32,385 bases of DNA from Prevotellaceae bacterium (GTDB lineage: Bacteria > Bacteroidota > Bacteroidia > Bacteroidales > Bacteroidaceae): the NCBI GenBank assembly GCA_031262085.1, contig JAISIN010000013.1:1-32385 (forward strand), in the 5' to 3' direction. Position numbers and translations under genes: made by a program. Each line of letters begins with the position of its first letter. Within the stretch, counting starts at the first letter, position 1. Below the pieces are notes generated by a model. The model was not told where the DNA came from. It made no database searches and worked only from the letters and a program-made list of their open reading frames with translations. Of the stretch, positions 8,094-15,827 are shown one piece after another.

Positions 8094-9302
8094 TTAATCC
8101 ACATCGCCGTTTACCAATACGTTTACCCAGTCTACTACGGTGAGATTGACGTAGAAATCGGAGGCAGGCTGTTCGGGCAGGATAGACAGATGCTCCAATC
8201 CGAACGCAATATTATTGATGACATACACGCAGCCCGGCTCCATCTGCGTCAACTCGTGGGCTGCCACCTCGGAGGTCGCTTTCACGTTGTAGCGCATAAT
8301 GGTGAGAAACATCGGTCCGGGCACCGTTACATCGTTGGTGTCGTCGTCGTCGCCATCGTCGAGCACAAGGTTGCTCATCTTCAGAACGATATGCGGCAAC
8401 ACGGTTTGCTGGACTTCGTTGATGGTGGTTCCTTTACCGGCAGCGGCAGAGAGCGACGCCACATAATACCCCCAATACTTCGAGATTCCGGGCGAATAGG
8501 ACGTTTGTCCCTTCGTACCCGTAATCTCGTCGTAATAGTTACTGCCGAAGAAGGTTGCCGGATTGCCCCACGCCGTGGAGCTATCGATGGAGTAACCTCC
8601 ATAGTTGAGCACGCTACCGCCGGCAGTAGGCACGGTAGTATTGTTTAAGCCTAATTGAGTGTAAGTGTTGTTTATATAAATATAGTCAAGGTTGAATTTT
8701 TTGATTTTATTGCGAATCGTTAAGGATGAGGTTGTGACAGTAGGGTCGATCTTCTCTATCTCTATGCGCGAGATAGCGGGTTTTACTTCGATTTTCTTTT
8801 TCCAAGTCGTTCCTTCTGTTATTCCGCTGAGGTTGACGGTTTCTACACCAAAGGAGTTGACCAATTTGGTATCGGTTGTTGTCTGGGCAGTGATGTCTAC
8901 CATCACTTTGAGCAAATCGGATTCCCGGACAATACCTTCCGGTACGACGGGCGAGGTAAAGGTTTCGGTAGGATATCCTATCACGTATATTTTGTCTACA
9001 CTGGTGGGCACTCCCTCGAATGTAGCTCCGTTTTGTACCAGTTTTTTCTCTCCTCTGAGCGAAAGCATACCGTCGGAAAAAAAGAATGCCTGTATATGGT
9101 CTACGGAAGGTGCATCGGATGCTCCGGCGACAATGGCTCTCGATTGTGGCGTTCTATCGGTCGACATGGTGATGTTCAGCACCACCGGTACCTTGTTTTT
9201 ACCCACATTGTTTCCTTGGTCAACTTCGCACCCCCCCAACATGGAGCATACGGCTCCTGTCACCAATAAGGAAGTCAGAACTATATAATTAAACTTTTTC
9301 AT
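8094..9302 (-). CDS. Minor fimbrillin-like lipoprotein
   Basis: 402 residues from the ATG at 9300-9302. The open frame extends 21 codons upstream into the end of the preceding gene, but MKKFNYIVLTSLL followed by lipobox LGGC (Cys25) marks the real start. The body is sheet-rich with Mfa/FimA-like features: AISRIEIEKIDP in the first half, GISKYWGYYVASL and CVYVINNIAFGLEHL in the second, and a C-terminal strand VNLTVVDWVNVLVNG. An acidic run (DDGDDDDTND) lies near residue 320. It begins 19 nt after the Mfa2-like anchor gene and is surely co-transcribed. By position it corresponds to the accessory subunits encoded after Mfa1/Mfa2. Subunit role is inferred. Confidence 0.75.
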   Translation of the reverse strand: MKKFNYIVLTSLLVTGAVCSMLGGCEVDQGNNVGKNKVPVVLNITMSTDRTPQSRAIVAGASDAPSVDHIQAFFFSDGMLSLRGEKKLVQNGATFEGVPTSVDKIYVIGYPTETFTSPVVPEGIVRESDLLKVMVDITAQTTTDTKLVNSFGVETVNLSGITEGTTWKKKIEVKPAISRIEIEKIDPTVTTSSLTIRNKIKKFNLDYIYINNTYTQLGLNNTTVPTAGGSVLNYGGYSIDSSTAWGNPATFFGSNYYDEITGTKGQTSYSPGISKYWGYYVASLSAAAGKGTTINEVQQTVLPHIVLKMSNLVLDDGDDDDTNDVTVPGPMFLTIMRYNVKATSEVAAHELTQMEPGCVYVINNIAFGLEHLSILPEQPASDFYVNLTVVDWVNVLVNGDVD

Positions 9303-9321
9303 CGCGGTTATTTTCTTTATT

Positions 9322-10356
9322 TTAATTTGATGTACCATCCCCGATGTTCGGGAATATCGGGTCAACTCCTACTTTCTCCCAAGGCAATGCTTGGATCGTG
9401 ATCTCGCCATTCAGTCCTATCACGAAGGTGATGCTGATGGTACACTCCTTTTTAGGTTCAATATAGATGTTGTGCTGCGCCATGAACTCGCTCAGGTTGA
9501 GCGTCTGTATGGGGTTCCCACTCATGGCACTGTTCTTGTACAACTTTATTTTTACAGGGTTGTCGTTGGCAAGACGGTGCGTCAGCGTACTGGTTGCCAG
9601 CACGTATATCATTCCCTTTTCGGTTTCTTTAAGTTCGTATCCGCCCTCTTCGGGAGTGGCAGGTACGGTTACCCGTGTTCTGCGAGCGGTATTATGATTC
9701 GGCTCTAACGTATGCGTGGGGTAGAAGGTATAATCGTCATCGTTGGCGTTGCTGGGTTGCATGTTAAAGTCGTAAATTTCGGTATTCAGGTTGCCTATGG
9801 CTATTGCCGGAATATAATCGGCAGACAAGCCTTGGGGCATCATTACATCAATAAAAAATTTGATATATGCCGGTTCGAAGTGAGCCGTATCCACTTTGTT
9901 GGGATCGGGTGTTCTTACGACTTGAAAGGTGATTTGCGAATAATCCAGGTCATCGTCGGTATGTATCGTTTGGTCGGTTTCCGCTTTTTCGTCAAACAGC
10001 AACGGGTTGTAGGTTAATTGTCTGTGCCAGTCTATGGTGGTATGTTCTTCGGCATCTCCCCAGAACACCGCTTTGTACTCGCCTACCGGCAAGTTCACTT
10101 TCATGCCTTGGAATGCCTCTAATGAGTCACGTGGAATAAACCGGTCTTCAACGAGCACGCCATTCTCCACTTTAAAGATATATGCCTTTACGTTGTCGAT
10201 GTGGTCGAGGAAATAATTCATCTGTCCGTTGTACGGGTAGTCGAAATGAATCACAGCTTCCCCTTCACAGGCCGTCAAATCTTCATCAATCTGGTCGCAA
10301 CCGGTAAAAGCTACCGACAGTAACCCGAATGCGAATATCGTTTTAAGTAAATTCAT
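9322..10356 (-). CDS. FimB/Mfa2-family pilus anchor lipoprotein
   Basis: 344 residues. Lipobox FTGC (Cys20) is followed by the family-typical CDQIDEDLTACEGEAVIHF, then FLDHIDNVKAYIFKVENG and LPVGEYKAVFWGD. Mfa2/FimB proteins anchor the type V pilus to the outer membrane and limit its length. The C-terminus is unusual: GEITIQALPWEKVGVDPIF closely matches the end of the major fimbrillin gene (EITISPLPWARVGVDPIL), followed by ten more residues. It lies 121 nt downstream of the fimbrillin gene, with a terminator hairpin between them, so expression should be lower than that of the pilus subunit. Family call is good; the anchor function is transferred from P. gingivalis homologues. Confidence 0.8.
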   Translation of the reverse strand: MNLLKTIFAFGLLSVAFTGCDQIDEDLTACEGEAVIHFDYPYNGQMNYFLDHIDNVKAYIFKVENGVLVEDRFIPRDSLEAFQGMKVNLPVGEYKAVFWGDAEEHTTIDWHRQLTYNPLLFDEKAETDQTIHTDDDLDYSQITFQVVRTPDPNKVDTAHFEPAYIKFFIDVMMPQGLSADYIPAIAIGNLNTEIYDFNMQPSNANDDDYTFYPTHTLEPNHNTARRTRVTVPATPEEGGYELKETEKGMIYVLATSTLTHRLANDNPVKIKLYKNSAMSGNPIQTLNLSEFMAQHNIYIEPKKECTISITFVIGLNGEITIQALPWEKVGVDPIFPNIGDGTSN

Positions 10357-10406
10357 CGTGCCAGTTATTGTTAATAAATGATTAATTCGTTAGAAAAGAA
10401 AGAGAA

Positions 10407-10437
10407 GCGGAGAGTGCTCGCGGGAGCAACTCCCCGC
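10407..10437 (-). terminator. Terminator after the major fimbrillin gene
   Basis: On the minus strand GCGGGGAGTTGCTC pairs with GAGCACTCTCCGC around CCGC, with a couple of mismatches or wobbles. It is followed by a pyrimidine-rich TTCTCTTTCTTTTCT run. It is likely a partial terminator that lowers transcription of the anchor and accessory genes relative to the main subunit. Confidence 0.7.
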
Positions 10438-10477
10438 CTTTCACTTGTGTAGTATAATAGCTAATTACTGGGTTCTA

Positions 10478-11794
10478 TTACAGGATAGGATCAACGCCTA
10501 CACGTGCCCAAGGCAGCGGAGAGATGGTAATCTCGGCATTGATAGAAGTAATGTTAGGCTCTTTGCCCAGCTCTTTCTCGGAAACCTTGAGAGCGCCGGC
10601 GTTGGTAGCATAGATGTAACCACCTTGGATGTGCTCAACTTTCTTGCTGTTGTAGTTGAAGCCACTGATGGTGATCCAGAATTCTTTCTCACCGGCTGTT
10701 CCCCAATATTCGGCAGCAGTCTCGGCGTTGGTCTGTGAACCGTCGGTTGCAGTACCCACAGCGCATTTAACGTGGTCTACACGAATCAAGACAACAGGTA
10801 CAGCGCTTCCGGTAGTCGTTCCTGTGAAGTCGGGAGTTGCAGGATGTGTATAAGCAGGAGTTGCAAATACATAGTATCCCCAAACACCGCTCTTGCTCGA
10901 AGCACCATAAGTAGGAGCAGAAACTAAACCATCGTCGCTACCGTCAGATTGAACGCGCGATGTAATACCCCATCCGGCTGCATTTTCATCATACAATGCA
11001 GGATTCCAAGTTGTAGGATAGTCAGTATGATCATCGATCAGTTCATGATTGTGCGACAGATCCTTCAAAGGAGTGGTTGTCAGAGCAACACCGCTTGCAT
11101 TGGTAAATACACCGTCTAACTGAGCCTTTGTGTAAAAACCATCCATGTAAACACCGGTTACGTTCAGAGATTCGATGAAACCGTAGAGTTTCATATCGGT
11201 TACCTCAAAACGAGCTTCCGTAGGAGCAAGAATGACAGTAGCTGCGTAAATTTCGTTACCATCCGAACCTACATCTGTTTTACCATCACTGTCGCCATCC
11301 TTTCCACTCAGATCTGCGATGCCATAGATATTTACGTTACCTTCTGCGGTTTGGCTTTGAGCCTCGATCAGCTTACCGGCTAAGAAACCCGACCAGCTCT
11401 GACCTACGGCAATCGTAGCAGAGGTATTCACAACCAAGGCAACCTTATTGGCGGTTGAATTCACCTTGATCTGTTTGCTGCCATCCAGATCGTCGAACGA
11501 CAAATCATCCCCAGTCGGAGCAACAGCAGCCGACTTGTAGATCGTGAAGCTGTTGGTTACCGTGTTGCCGCTCAAGAACACCAACAAACCGGACGACAGT
11601 GTCAATCTTGTGTTGTTCGCAACAGCAGACCCCACCGTTCTGGTGCTTTCCTCTGTCGGTTGTACCAACTTGATTAAAACATTCTTTGTAGTTCCGTCGC
11701 CATTCGAATTCGGATTGTCCTCGTTCGAGCAACTTGTCAACGCACCTGCCATCAAAGCGGCAGCGAACATAAACATTGTTTTCAAATTTTTCAT
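10478..11794 (-). CDS. Mfa1-like major fimbrillin (type V pilus subunit)
   Basis: A 438-residue prolipoprotein: MKNLKTMFMFAAALMAGALTSC, with Cys22. After a short Asn/Gly linker comes the first strand NVLIKLVQPTEESTRTVGS. The Arg-containing segment ESTRTVGS is in the region where family members are cleaved during donor-strand polymerisation (established for Porphyromonas; the protease here is unknown). Domain 1 ends near ILAPTEARFEVTDMKLYG, and domain 2 contains SGVWGYYVFATPAY, VPVVLIRVDHVKC and GYIYATNAGALKVSEKEL, ending in AEITISPLPWARVGVDPIL. Low-complexity Thr/Ser/Gly content is typical of a variable surface antigen. It is followed directly by a strong terminator, as expected for the most abundant product. 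It is the third gene of the operon, after the two outer-membrane proteins. Confidence 0.82.
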   Translation of the reverse strand: MKNLKTMFMFAAALMAGALTSCSNEDNPNSNGDGTTKNVLIKLVQPTEESTRTVGSAVANNTRLTLSSGLLVFLSGNTVTNSFTIYKSAAVAPTGDDLSFDDLDGSKQIKVNSTANKVALVVNTSATIAVGQSWSGFLAGKLIEAQSQTAEGNVNIYGIADLSGKDGDSDGKTDVGSDGNEIYAATVILAPTEARFEVTDMKLYGFIESLNVTGVYMDGFYTKAQLDGVFTNASGVALTTTPLKDLSHNHELIDDHTDYPTTWNPALYDENAAGWGITSRVQSDGSDDGLVSAPTYGASSKSGVWGYYVFATPAYTHPATPDFTGTTTGSAVPVVLIRVDHVKCAVGTATDGSQTNAETAAEYWGTAGEKEFWITISGFNYNSKKVEHIQGGYIYATNAGALKVSEKELGKEPNITSINAEITISPLPWARVGVDPIL

Positions 11795-11847
11795 AATTAC
11801 AAAAAAATTAAATTGATTAATTAATAATGGTTAAAAAACACTTATAC

Positions 11848-11867
11848 TTAAAAACACAGTTTTTTAA
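11848..11867 (-). other. AT-rich hairpin at the DUF3868 / fimbrillin junction
   Basis: TTAAAAAC (11848-11855) pairs with GTTTTTTAA (11859-11867) and includes the stop codon of the DUF3868 gene. It could be a weak attenuator or processing site. There is no recognisable promoter in the 69-nt gap. Low confidence as a functional site. Confidence 0.3.
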
Positions 11868-13378
11868 TGTTTCAGGGATTGCTGTTTGTGCAGCAGCTCT
11901 GCTTTATTTTGCGTGGCTTGGGTGCAGCCGCGTGCGGCGGCGCGGTCGAGCCATTGTCCGGCTTGTGCGTAATCTCCGGTGAGGAGATAGTAGACGCCCA
12001 AATTGTTGGCATACTCGCCGGTATTGGTATCGGTGACCTTATCTAAATATAGCTTGGCACGCTGTGCATTGCCTTGTTGCAGGTACGATGCTGCGGCATT
12101 GAGGCTGGCAGTCTGATTGTCGGGGAACAGTCGGGCAGCCGTTTCAAACACCTCTCCAAAGTGAGGGTCGGAGCTGTCGTAGCTGTTGGCAAGCAGATAG
12201 AGTTCTTCCAAGCTAAGCAGTTGCGGTTGCGTGGTATATACGCGGCGCGCTTCGTCTACGCTGTAGGCTTTGACCGAATAGTTGAGGTCGCAAATCACAC
12301 GTCGCATTCGCGGGAACACATACACATTGAGTGTGCGGTAAACGGCTCCGTTGTCCATTTGGCGAATCAATTGCTCCTTGCGGTCGGCAGAGGCAGGCAG
12401 GTTGATGATCTGTTCCAGCTCGTAGCGTCGGGTCGACAGCATGGGGTTCTCTTCGACCTCTTTGCGCATCATTTCCCAATCTTCGCCGCCGGGCAGTACA
12501 CGACAGATGCCATAAGGCAGGCTGGTTCGTGTCGAGAGGTAGTTGAGCAGTGCTTGTGCACGTCCTTCCGACAGTCGGGCGTTGGAGGCTTCGCTTCCTT
12601 CGAGAGAGGCGGCTCCGCGTACACTCATGCCGTCGAGCGTCAGACCCGATTCGCTTTGAATGTTACGAATCTGCTTCTCTATACCTGCCAGTTCGGCAGC
12701 ATTATCACTGAAGTCGGGCAGCAGTGTGCTCTGTCCTACGGGGAAGTGCAGGTTGATTTCGTGGCTTTCGCTACGCTCCTTGTGCGCTTCGACTTGTGGA
12801 CGGATGTATGCCAATACGGGGTGCATGGTGTATTCGCCGACAGGTGTAACGATGGTGTCGGTGACATGCTGCAGTCGGGTTGCCAGCGGCTCGATAGAGA
12901 CCTGCTCGGCATGTCCGCCGCACCCACATAGGTCTTCGAGCATCACCACCCGTGCGTCGTGCATCCAGTCGGCGTAGGCAACGGCAGCGGCGTAGGATAT
13001 GGTACGGTCGTAGTTGCCTACCGAGCGGTCGTCGTTTTGTCGCTTACTGGTGAGCACCATATAAGGTACAGGCAACTTTTTGTTCAGGCTATGCTCTCTG
13101 TCGTAGAGCTTTTGCCGTGTGGCGCCGTTAATCAGTATAGACGGCAATTCGCAGTTTCGGTCTCCTGCCATCAACATGGGTGTCAGCGTAAGCGACCGGT
13201 CGGTGCCGACCGACAATCCTTCGAGTGAGAGGTCTATTTTCAGATATACGGAATCGCCTCGATGTATAGCTTCATGTGGTACCACTTTAATCTTACCACC
13301 ATAATTGCTTTGAGCAAGCACGCTGCCGGTTACGCCAACCGCGAGCCATGTCATGAAAGAGAATATATATTTTTTCAT
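11864..13378 (-). CDS. DUF3868 / OmpA-like / TPR outer-membrane-associated protein
   Basis: 504 residues with a type I signal peptide (TWLAVGVTGSVLA, cleavage near AQS). Residues about 25-165 match DUF3868 as I know it (GGKIKVVPHEAIHRGDSVYL; YMVLTSKRQNDDRSVGNYD; DARVVMLEDLCGCGG). Residues about 205-350 are an OmpA-like domain (INLHFPVGQSTLLPDFSDN; GMSVRGAASLEGSEASNARLSEGRAQALLNYL), which in this superfamily binds peptidoglycan. The C-terminus (about 415-500) contains TPR-like helices (ASLNAAASYLQQGNAQRAKLYLDKV; YANNLGVYYLLTGDYAQAGQWLDRAAARG). It follows DUF3575 by 10 nt and precedes the fimbrillin. DUF3868 and DUF3575 are regular companions of Mfa-type pilus genes in Bacteroidales; an assembly or anchoring function is inferred. 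Confidence 0.8.
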   Translation of the reverse strand: MKKYIFSFMTWLAVGVTGSVLAQSNYGGKIKVVPHEAIHRGDSVYLKIDLSLEGLSVGTDRSLTLTPMLMAGDRNCELPSILINGATRQKLYDREHSLNKKLPVPYMVLTSKRQNDDRSVGNYDRTISYAAAVAYADWMHDARVVMLEDLCGCGGHAEQVSIEPLATRLQHVTDTIVTPVGEYTMHPVLAYIRPQVEAHKERSESHEINLHFPVGQSTLLPDFSDNAAELAGIEKQIRNIQSESGLTLDGMSVRGAASLEGSEASNARLSEGRAQALLNYLSTRTSLPYGICRVLPGGEDWEMMRKEVEENPMLSTRRYELEQIINLPASADRKEQLIRQMDNGAVYRTLNVYVFPRMRRVICDLNYSVKAYSVDEARRVYTTQPQLLSLEELYLLANSYDSSDPHFGEVFETAARLFPDNQTASLNAAASYLQQGNAQRAKLYLDKVTDTNTGEYANNLGVYYLLTGDYAQAGQWLDRAAARGCTQATQNKAELLHKQQSLKH

Positions 13379-13388
13379 ATTTGTGTTG

Positions 13389-14015
13389 CTATTTAATCAT
13401 ATATATCAGGCTGACAGCCACTTTGGTGGGTGTGAAATAGCTTTTCTTTTCGCGCCCAAGTTCGTCGCCGCAGTGCTCACACCTGTATTTTTTATAATCG
13501 GTATAAACATATCCTACACCCACAGAGAACTCCATGCTCCACCTAGACGACCAGATCCAGTGGTACCCCCAATCAATGCCCACTCCGTAGAGGTCGCCTT
13601 GGTATCGGCGGTCGCGCAGTGCAGGAAAAAATCCGAATGGCAAGTGAACGCCACCTACATTATAATGTGAATAAAGGAAATGTGCTCCCAAGAAGTGTCC
13701 GTAGAAGGCTTCGCAAAGCCAGTAACGAAATTCGGGCTGTATCAGCAGGTGCTTGAATTTCTTATTGTCGCTGAACGTCCACGGATTGTAGTTGAACGAC
13801 AAGTCGAAAGTGGCTTTTTTTGCCAGCCGTACCTCTGTACCCAGATTAAAGGTGGTAGTGGCATCATAGAGCAAATTGGTTTTTACTGCCCACCACGGCA
13901 TCCCCGACGTCCGCTTGAAGTCGTTGTGCGTCGTATCATATAATTGTGCGGTGGCTTGCTGCGCCATAAATAGCAGTAACGCGCACATTATAAAACATTT
14001 AATTCCTTTTCTCAT
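13389..14015 (-). CDS. DUF3575 outer-membrane protein, first gene of the pilus operon
   Basis: 208 residues with a signal peptide (CALLLFMAQQATAQ). The mature part is a small beta-barrel-like protein: WWAVKTNLLYDATTTFNLGTEV, KKATFDLSFNYNPWTFSDNK, LIQPEFRYWLCEAFYGHFLGAH and GYHWIWSSRWSMEFSVGVGYVYTDYKKY, all typical of DUF3575. CEHCGDELGREK near the C-terminus contains a CxxC pair, which could bind a metal or form a disulfide. It is the promoter-proximal gene, after a leader of about 420 nt. It probably sits in the outer membrane alongside the DUF3868 protein. Function unknown. Confidence 0.8.
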   Translation of the reverse strand: MRKGIKCFIMCALLLFMAQQATAQLYDTTHNDFKRTSGMPWWAVKTNLLYDATTTFNLGTEVRLAKKATFDLSFNYNPWTFSDNKKFKHLLIQPEFRYWLCEAFYGHFLGAHFLYSHYNVGGVHLPFGFFPALRDRRYQGDLYGVGIDWGYHWIWSSRWSMEFSVGVGYVYTDYKKYRCEHCGDELGREKKSYFTPTKVAVSLIYMIK

Positions 14016-14047
14016 TGTTAAAAAGTTCGATTATCGTAGTTTGTACA

Positions 14048-14068
14048 GGCACGTGTTTGCTACGTGCC
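14048..14068 (-). other. Leader hairpin close to the DUF3575 start
   Basis: GGCACGT (14048-14054) and ACGTGCC (14062-14068) form a perfect 7-bp stem with a 7-nt loop, 33 nt upstream of the start codon. No U tract follows, so it is not an obvious terminator. Confidence 0.45.
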
Positions 14069-14267
14069 GCTTATGATTATAAGCTTCACTAAAATTAGTT
14101 ACACAATTTATCCTATCTTTTTTAAGATATAGTTACATCAAGGTATGTTTGTGTCTATACCTTCTTTGTTTGGCATTGTCTTTTTGACAAGACGCCATGC
14201 CTCAAGCCCACACACACTGTGTGTGATTTGTTTAGAGTATGAATGTAAAAGTTGGTTGATCCGGCTC

Positions 14268-14342
14268 ACCGGAGGTCGCATATTGTCGATGCAACGGTGC
14301 ATCTTCGGCTAATGCGGATTCCTTGCACACTTTCGCCTCCGG
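14268..14342 (-). ncRNA. Nested stem element in the pilus leader RNA
   Basis: On the minus-strand RNA, CCGGAGG at the 5' end pairs with CCTCCGG at the 3' end (7 bp, about 60 nt apart). Inside, CGCAT pairs with ATGCG, and inside that GATGCA pairs with TGCATC around a CCGT loop. A single-stranded purine-rich segment (CGAAAGTGTGCAAGGAATC) lies between the outer and middle helices. The nesting suggests a folded regulatory RNA, with no match to a class I know. Confidence 0.45.
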
Positions 14343-14443
14343 AAAGTAGAAGGATGTAATTGTTACGCTTACACGTTTCATAATTAAATTGTTTTTAAAG
14401 CCCCATGCTTGTCAGTTTGGACAACTGCCAAACAATTCGACGA

Positions 14444-14475
14444 CAAAAGTATCTCGTTTTACAATACCCACCAAA
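14444..14475 (-). promoter_or_regulatory. Bacteroidota promoter of the pilus operon
   Basis: On the minus strand, TTTG (14475-14472), exactly 20 nt, then TACTTTTG (14451-14444). This is a full match to the Bacteroidota primary-sigma consensus, with the same -7 box and spacing as the thiamine promoter at 18596-18627. Expected start of transcription is near 14437. Confidence 0.75.
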
Positions 14476-14519
14476 TATTTCGAGAAAAAAGCTTCCATTT
14501 TAACACAAATTAGGCATAA

Positions 14520-14546
14520 ATGGGGGTAGATGGGGGTACAATGGGT
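14520..14546. promoter_or_regulatory. Direct repeats with 10-bp period upstream of the pilus promoter
   Basis: ATGGGGGTA occurs at 14520-14528 and 14530-14538, followed by a partial copy ATGGGT at 14541-14546. The first two are in 10-bp phase. They lie about 45-75 bp upstream of the -33 box. The arrangement is like operators of OmpR-family response regulators, one of which is encoded next door. Binding is inferred. Confidence 0.45.
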
Positions 14547-14552
14547 GAAATA

Positions 14553-15821
14553 TTAAGATTTCACGTGCGGCAGCTTTACTAAAAACGATGTTCCTTCGCC
14601 CTGTTCGGAGAATACGGCGATCTCTCCGTGGTACAGGGTGATGATTTTTTGCGTGAGCGCCATTCCGATACCGTATCCGGCTGCGACGTTGCTATTTTCG
14701 CCGCGGTAGAAGAGCTTGAAGAGGTTTTGCTTGTCGGTATCCGACATGCCCACCCCGTCGTCGGAGAGGCGTACGATAGCCCACTGTTCCCAGAACGAGA
14801 TTTGTATAAATGAGGTGTGGTTTTGCGAATACTTGCAGTTGTTTTCGATAAGGTTGACGAAGGCTGTTGTGAGCAGATAGCTGTTGGCAACGACAGTGAG
14901 TGCGCGGTCGTCATCGGCTTCCTGCTCAAAGACCAACTCGACACGATAGTCGGCGTGTGCGCGCAGCACCAACTGTCGGGCGTCGAGCAGCAGTTCGTCG
15001 AGTCTGACCTCTTCTTGTTTGATTTGGTCGGGGTCGTAATCGGCTTTCGCCAGATTAAGCAGGTCGTCGATGAGCTTGACAACACGTCGTGCATCTTGTA
15101 GTGCGTTGCCTATTGCAGCTTGATACTGCGGAGCGGTGCGTTCTTTTTGCAGGGCAAGGTCGAGTTCGCCCGACAGGGCAGCCATGGGGGTACGCAATTC
15201 GTGCGACACGTTGCTGACAAACATTGCCTGTGCGCGATACGACTTTTCGAGTCGTGCCAGCAGTGCATCTATGGGTGTGAGTGCACTGCGTGCCAGCAGG
15301 TAGCCCACGACGAGCAAAATGGTCAGTCCGCCTACAAGCATCAGTCCGAGGGTGAGAACCATCACGCGTCGTTGGGTATAGCCGTAGCCGTCGTAGGCGG
15401 CAGCTGTGACGAGGTACTCCTTATTATTAAAGGTATAAACAATGCCCACCGCCTGATAGTCGCCGATGTAGAATGCGAACTCTTTGTCGCGTCGGATGCG
15501 CTTTAGCATCTGGGGTGTTTCCTTGACAATGTCGTTCTGGAGAGCGTCGTGATAGAGGATGTGATTTGCGGTATCATACACTGCCACCTCGACTTCGTTG
15601 ATAAATTTGGTGTTATTGAGGTAGATCGACTGCATGGTAGCTGCGTCGACTTGATTATTGAGGAACAGGTGCGCTTTGGTGACGGCTTCGCTTTTCAAAT
15701 CGCGGAAGAAGGTGGCGCTACGCGAGTGTTCGTTCACGCCGTAGATGGTAACGATGAAGATAAAGAATATGGCAGCGGTAATGCCGGTGTAGCGGAGGGT
15801 AAGGGAGGTGCGGATCTTCAT
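14553..15821 (-). CDS. Sensor histidine kinase
   Basis: 422 residues. TM1 is about 12-29, followed by an extracytoplasmic sensor of about 120 residues, and TM2 is about 153-176. A short linker leads to the HisKA box FVSNVSHELRTPM, with phospho-acceptor His207. The HATPase_c domain shows the N box (NLIENNCKYSQ), G1 (LSDDGVGM) and G2 (YGIGMALTQKI). No recognisable HAMP motif is needed beyond the short ARSALTPIDALL segment. It starts 6 nt after the response regulator and is its cognate partner. Its stop is just beside the repeats upstream of the pilus promoter, which suggests that the system regulates the pilus. The ligand is unknown. Confidence 0.9.
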   Translation of the reverse strand: MKIRTSLTLRYTGITAAIFFIFIVTIYGVNEHSRSATFFRDLKSEAVTKAHLFLNNQVDAATMQSIYLNNTKFINEVEVAVYDTANHILYHDALQNDIVKETPQMLKRIRRDKEFAFYIGDYQAVGIVYTFNNKEYLVTAAAYDGYGYTQRRVMVLTLGLMLVGGLTILLVVGYLLARSALTPIDALLARLEKSYRAQAMFVSNVSHELRTPMAALSGELDLALQKERTAPQYQAAIGNALQDARRVVKLIDDLLNLAKADYDPDQIKQEEVRLDELLLDARQLVLRAHADYRVELVFEQEADDDRALTVVANSYLLTTAFVNLIENNCKYSQNHTSFIQISFWEQWAIVRLSDDGVGMSDTDKQNLFKLFYRGENSNVAAGYGIGMALTQKIITLYHGEIAVFSEQGEGTSFLVKLPHVKS

Positions 15822-15827
15822 GACAGT

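Larger units (their letters stand above)
14016..14437 (-). promoter_or_regulatory. Long structured 5' leader of the pilus operon
   Basis: This is the gene-free stretch between the predicted transcription start (about 14437) and the DUF3575 start codon. It contains several inverted repeats: GTTTGG/CCAAAC (14415-14433, at the 5' end of the RNA), a nested element at 14268-14342, the 17-bp palindrome CACACACACTGTGTGTG (14209-14225), GGCAT/ATGCC around TTGTC/GACAA (14172-14201), and GGCACGT/ACGTGCC (14048-14068). No convincing ORF was found. It matches no riboswitch class that I recognise. Confidence 0.55.

Noticed and set aside
14209..14225. 17-bp palindrome CACACACACTGTGTGTG as an operator or hairpin
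   Set aside because: It is a dinucleotide-repeat palindrome with no loop, likely to occur by slippage; noted only as part of the leader.
14268..14475. Invertible pilus promoter, as in other Bacteroidales surface loci
   Set aside because: I found no inverted repeats flanking the promoter. The CCGGAGG/CCTCCGG pair lies wholly downstream, and GTTTGG/CCAAAC does not enclose the promoter.
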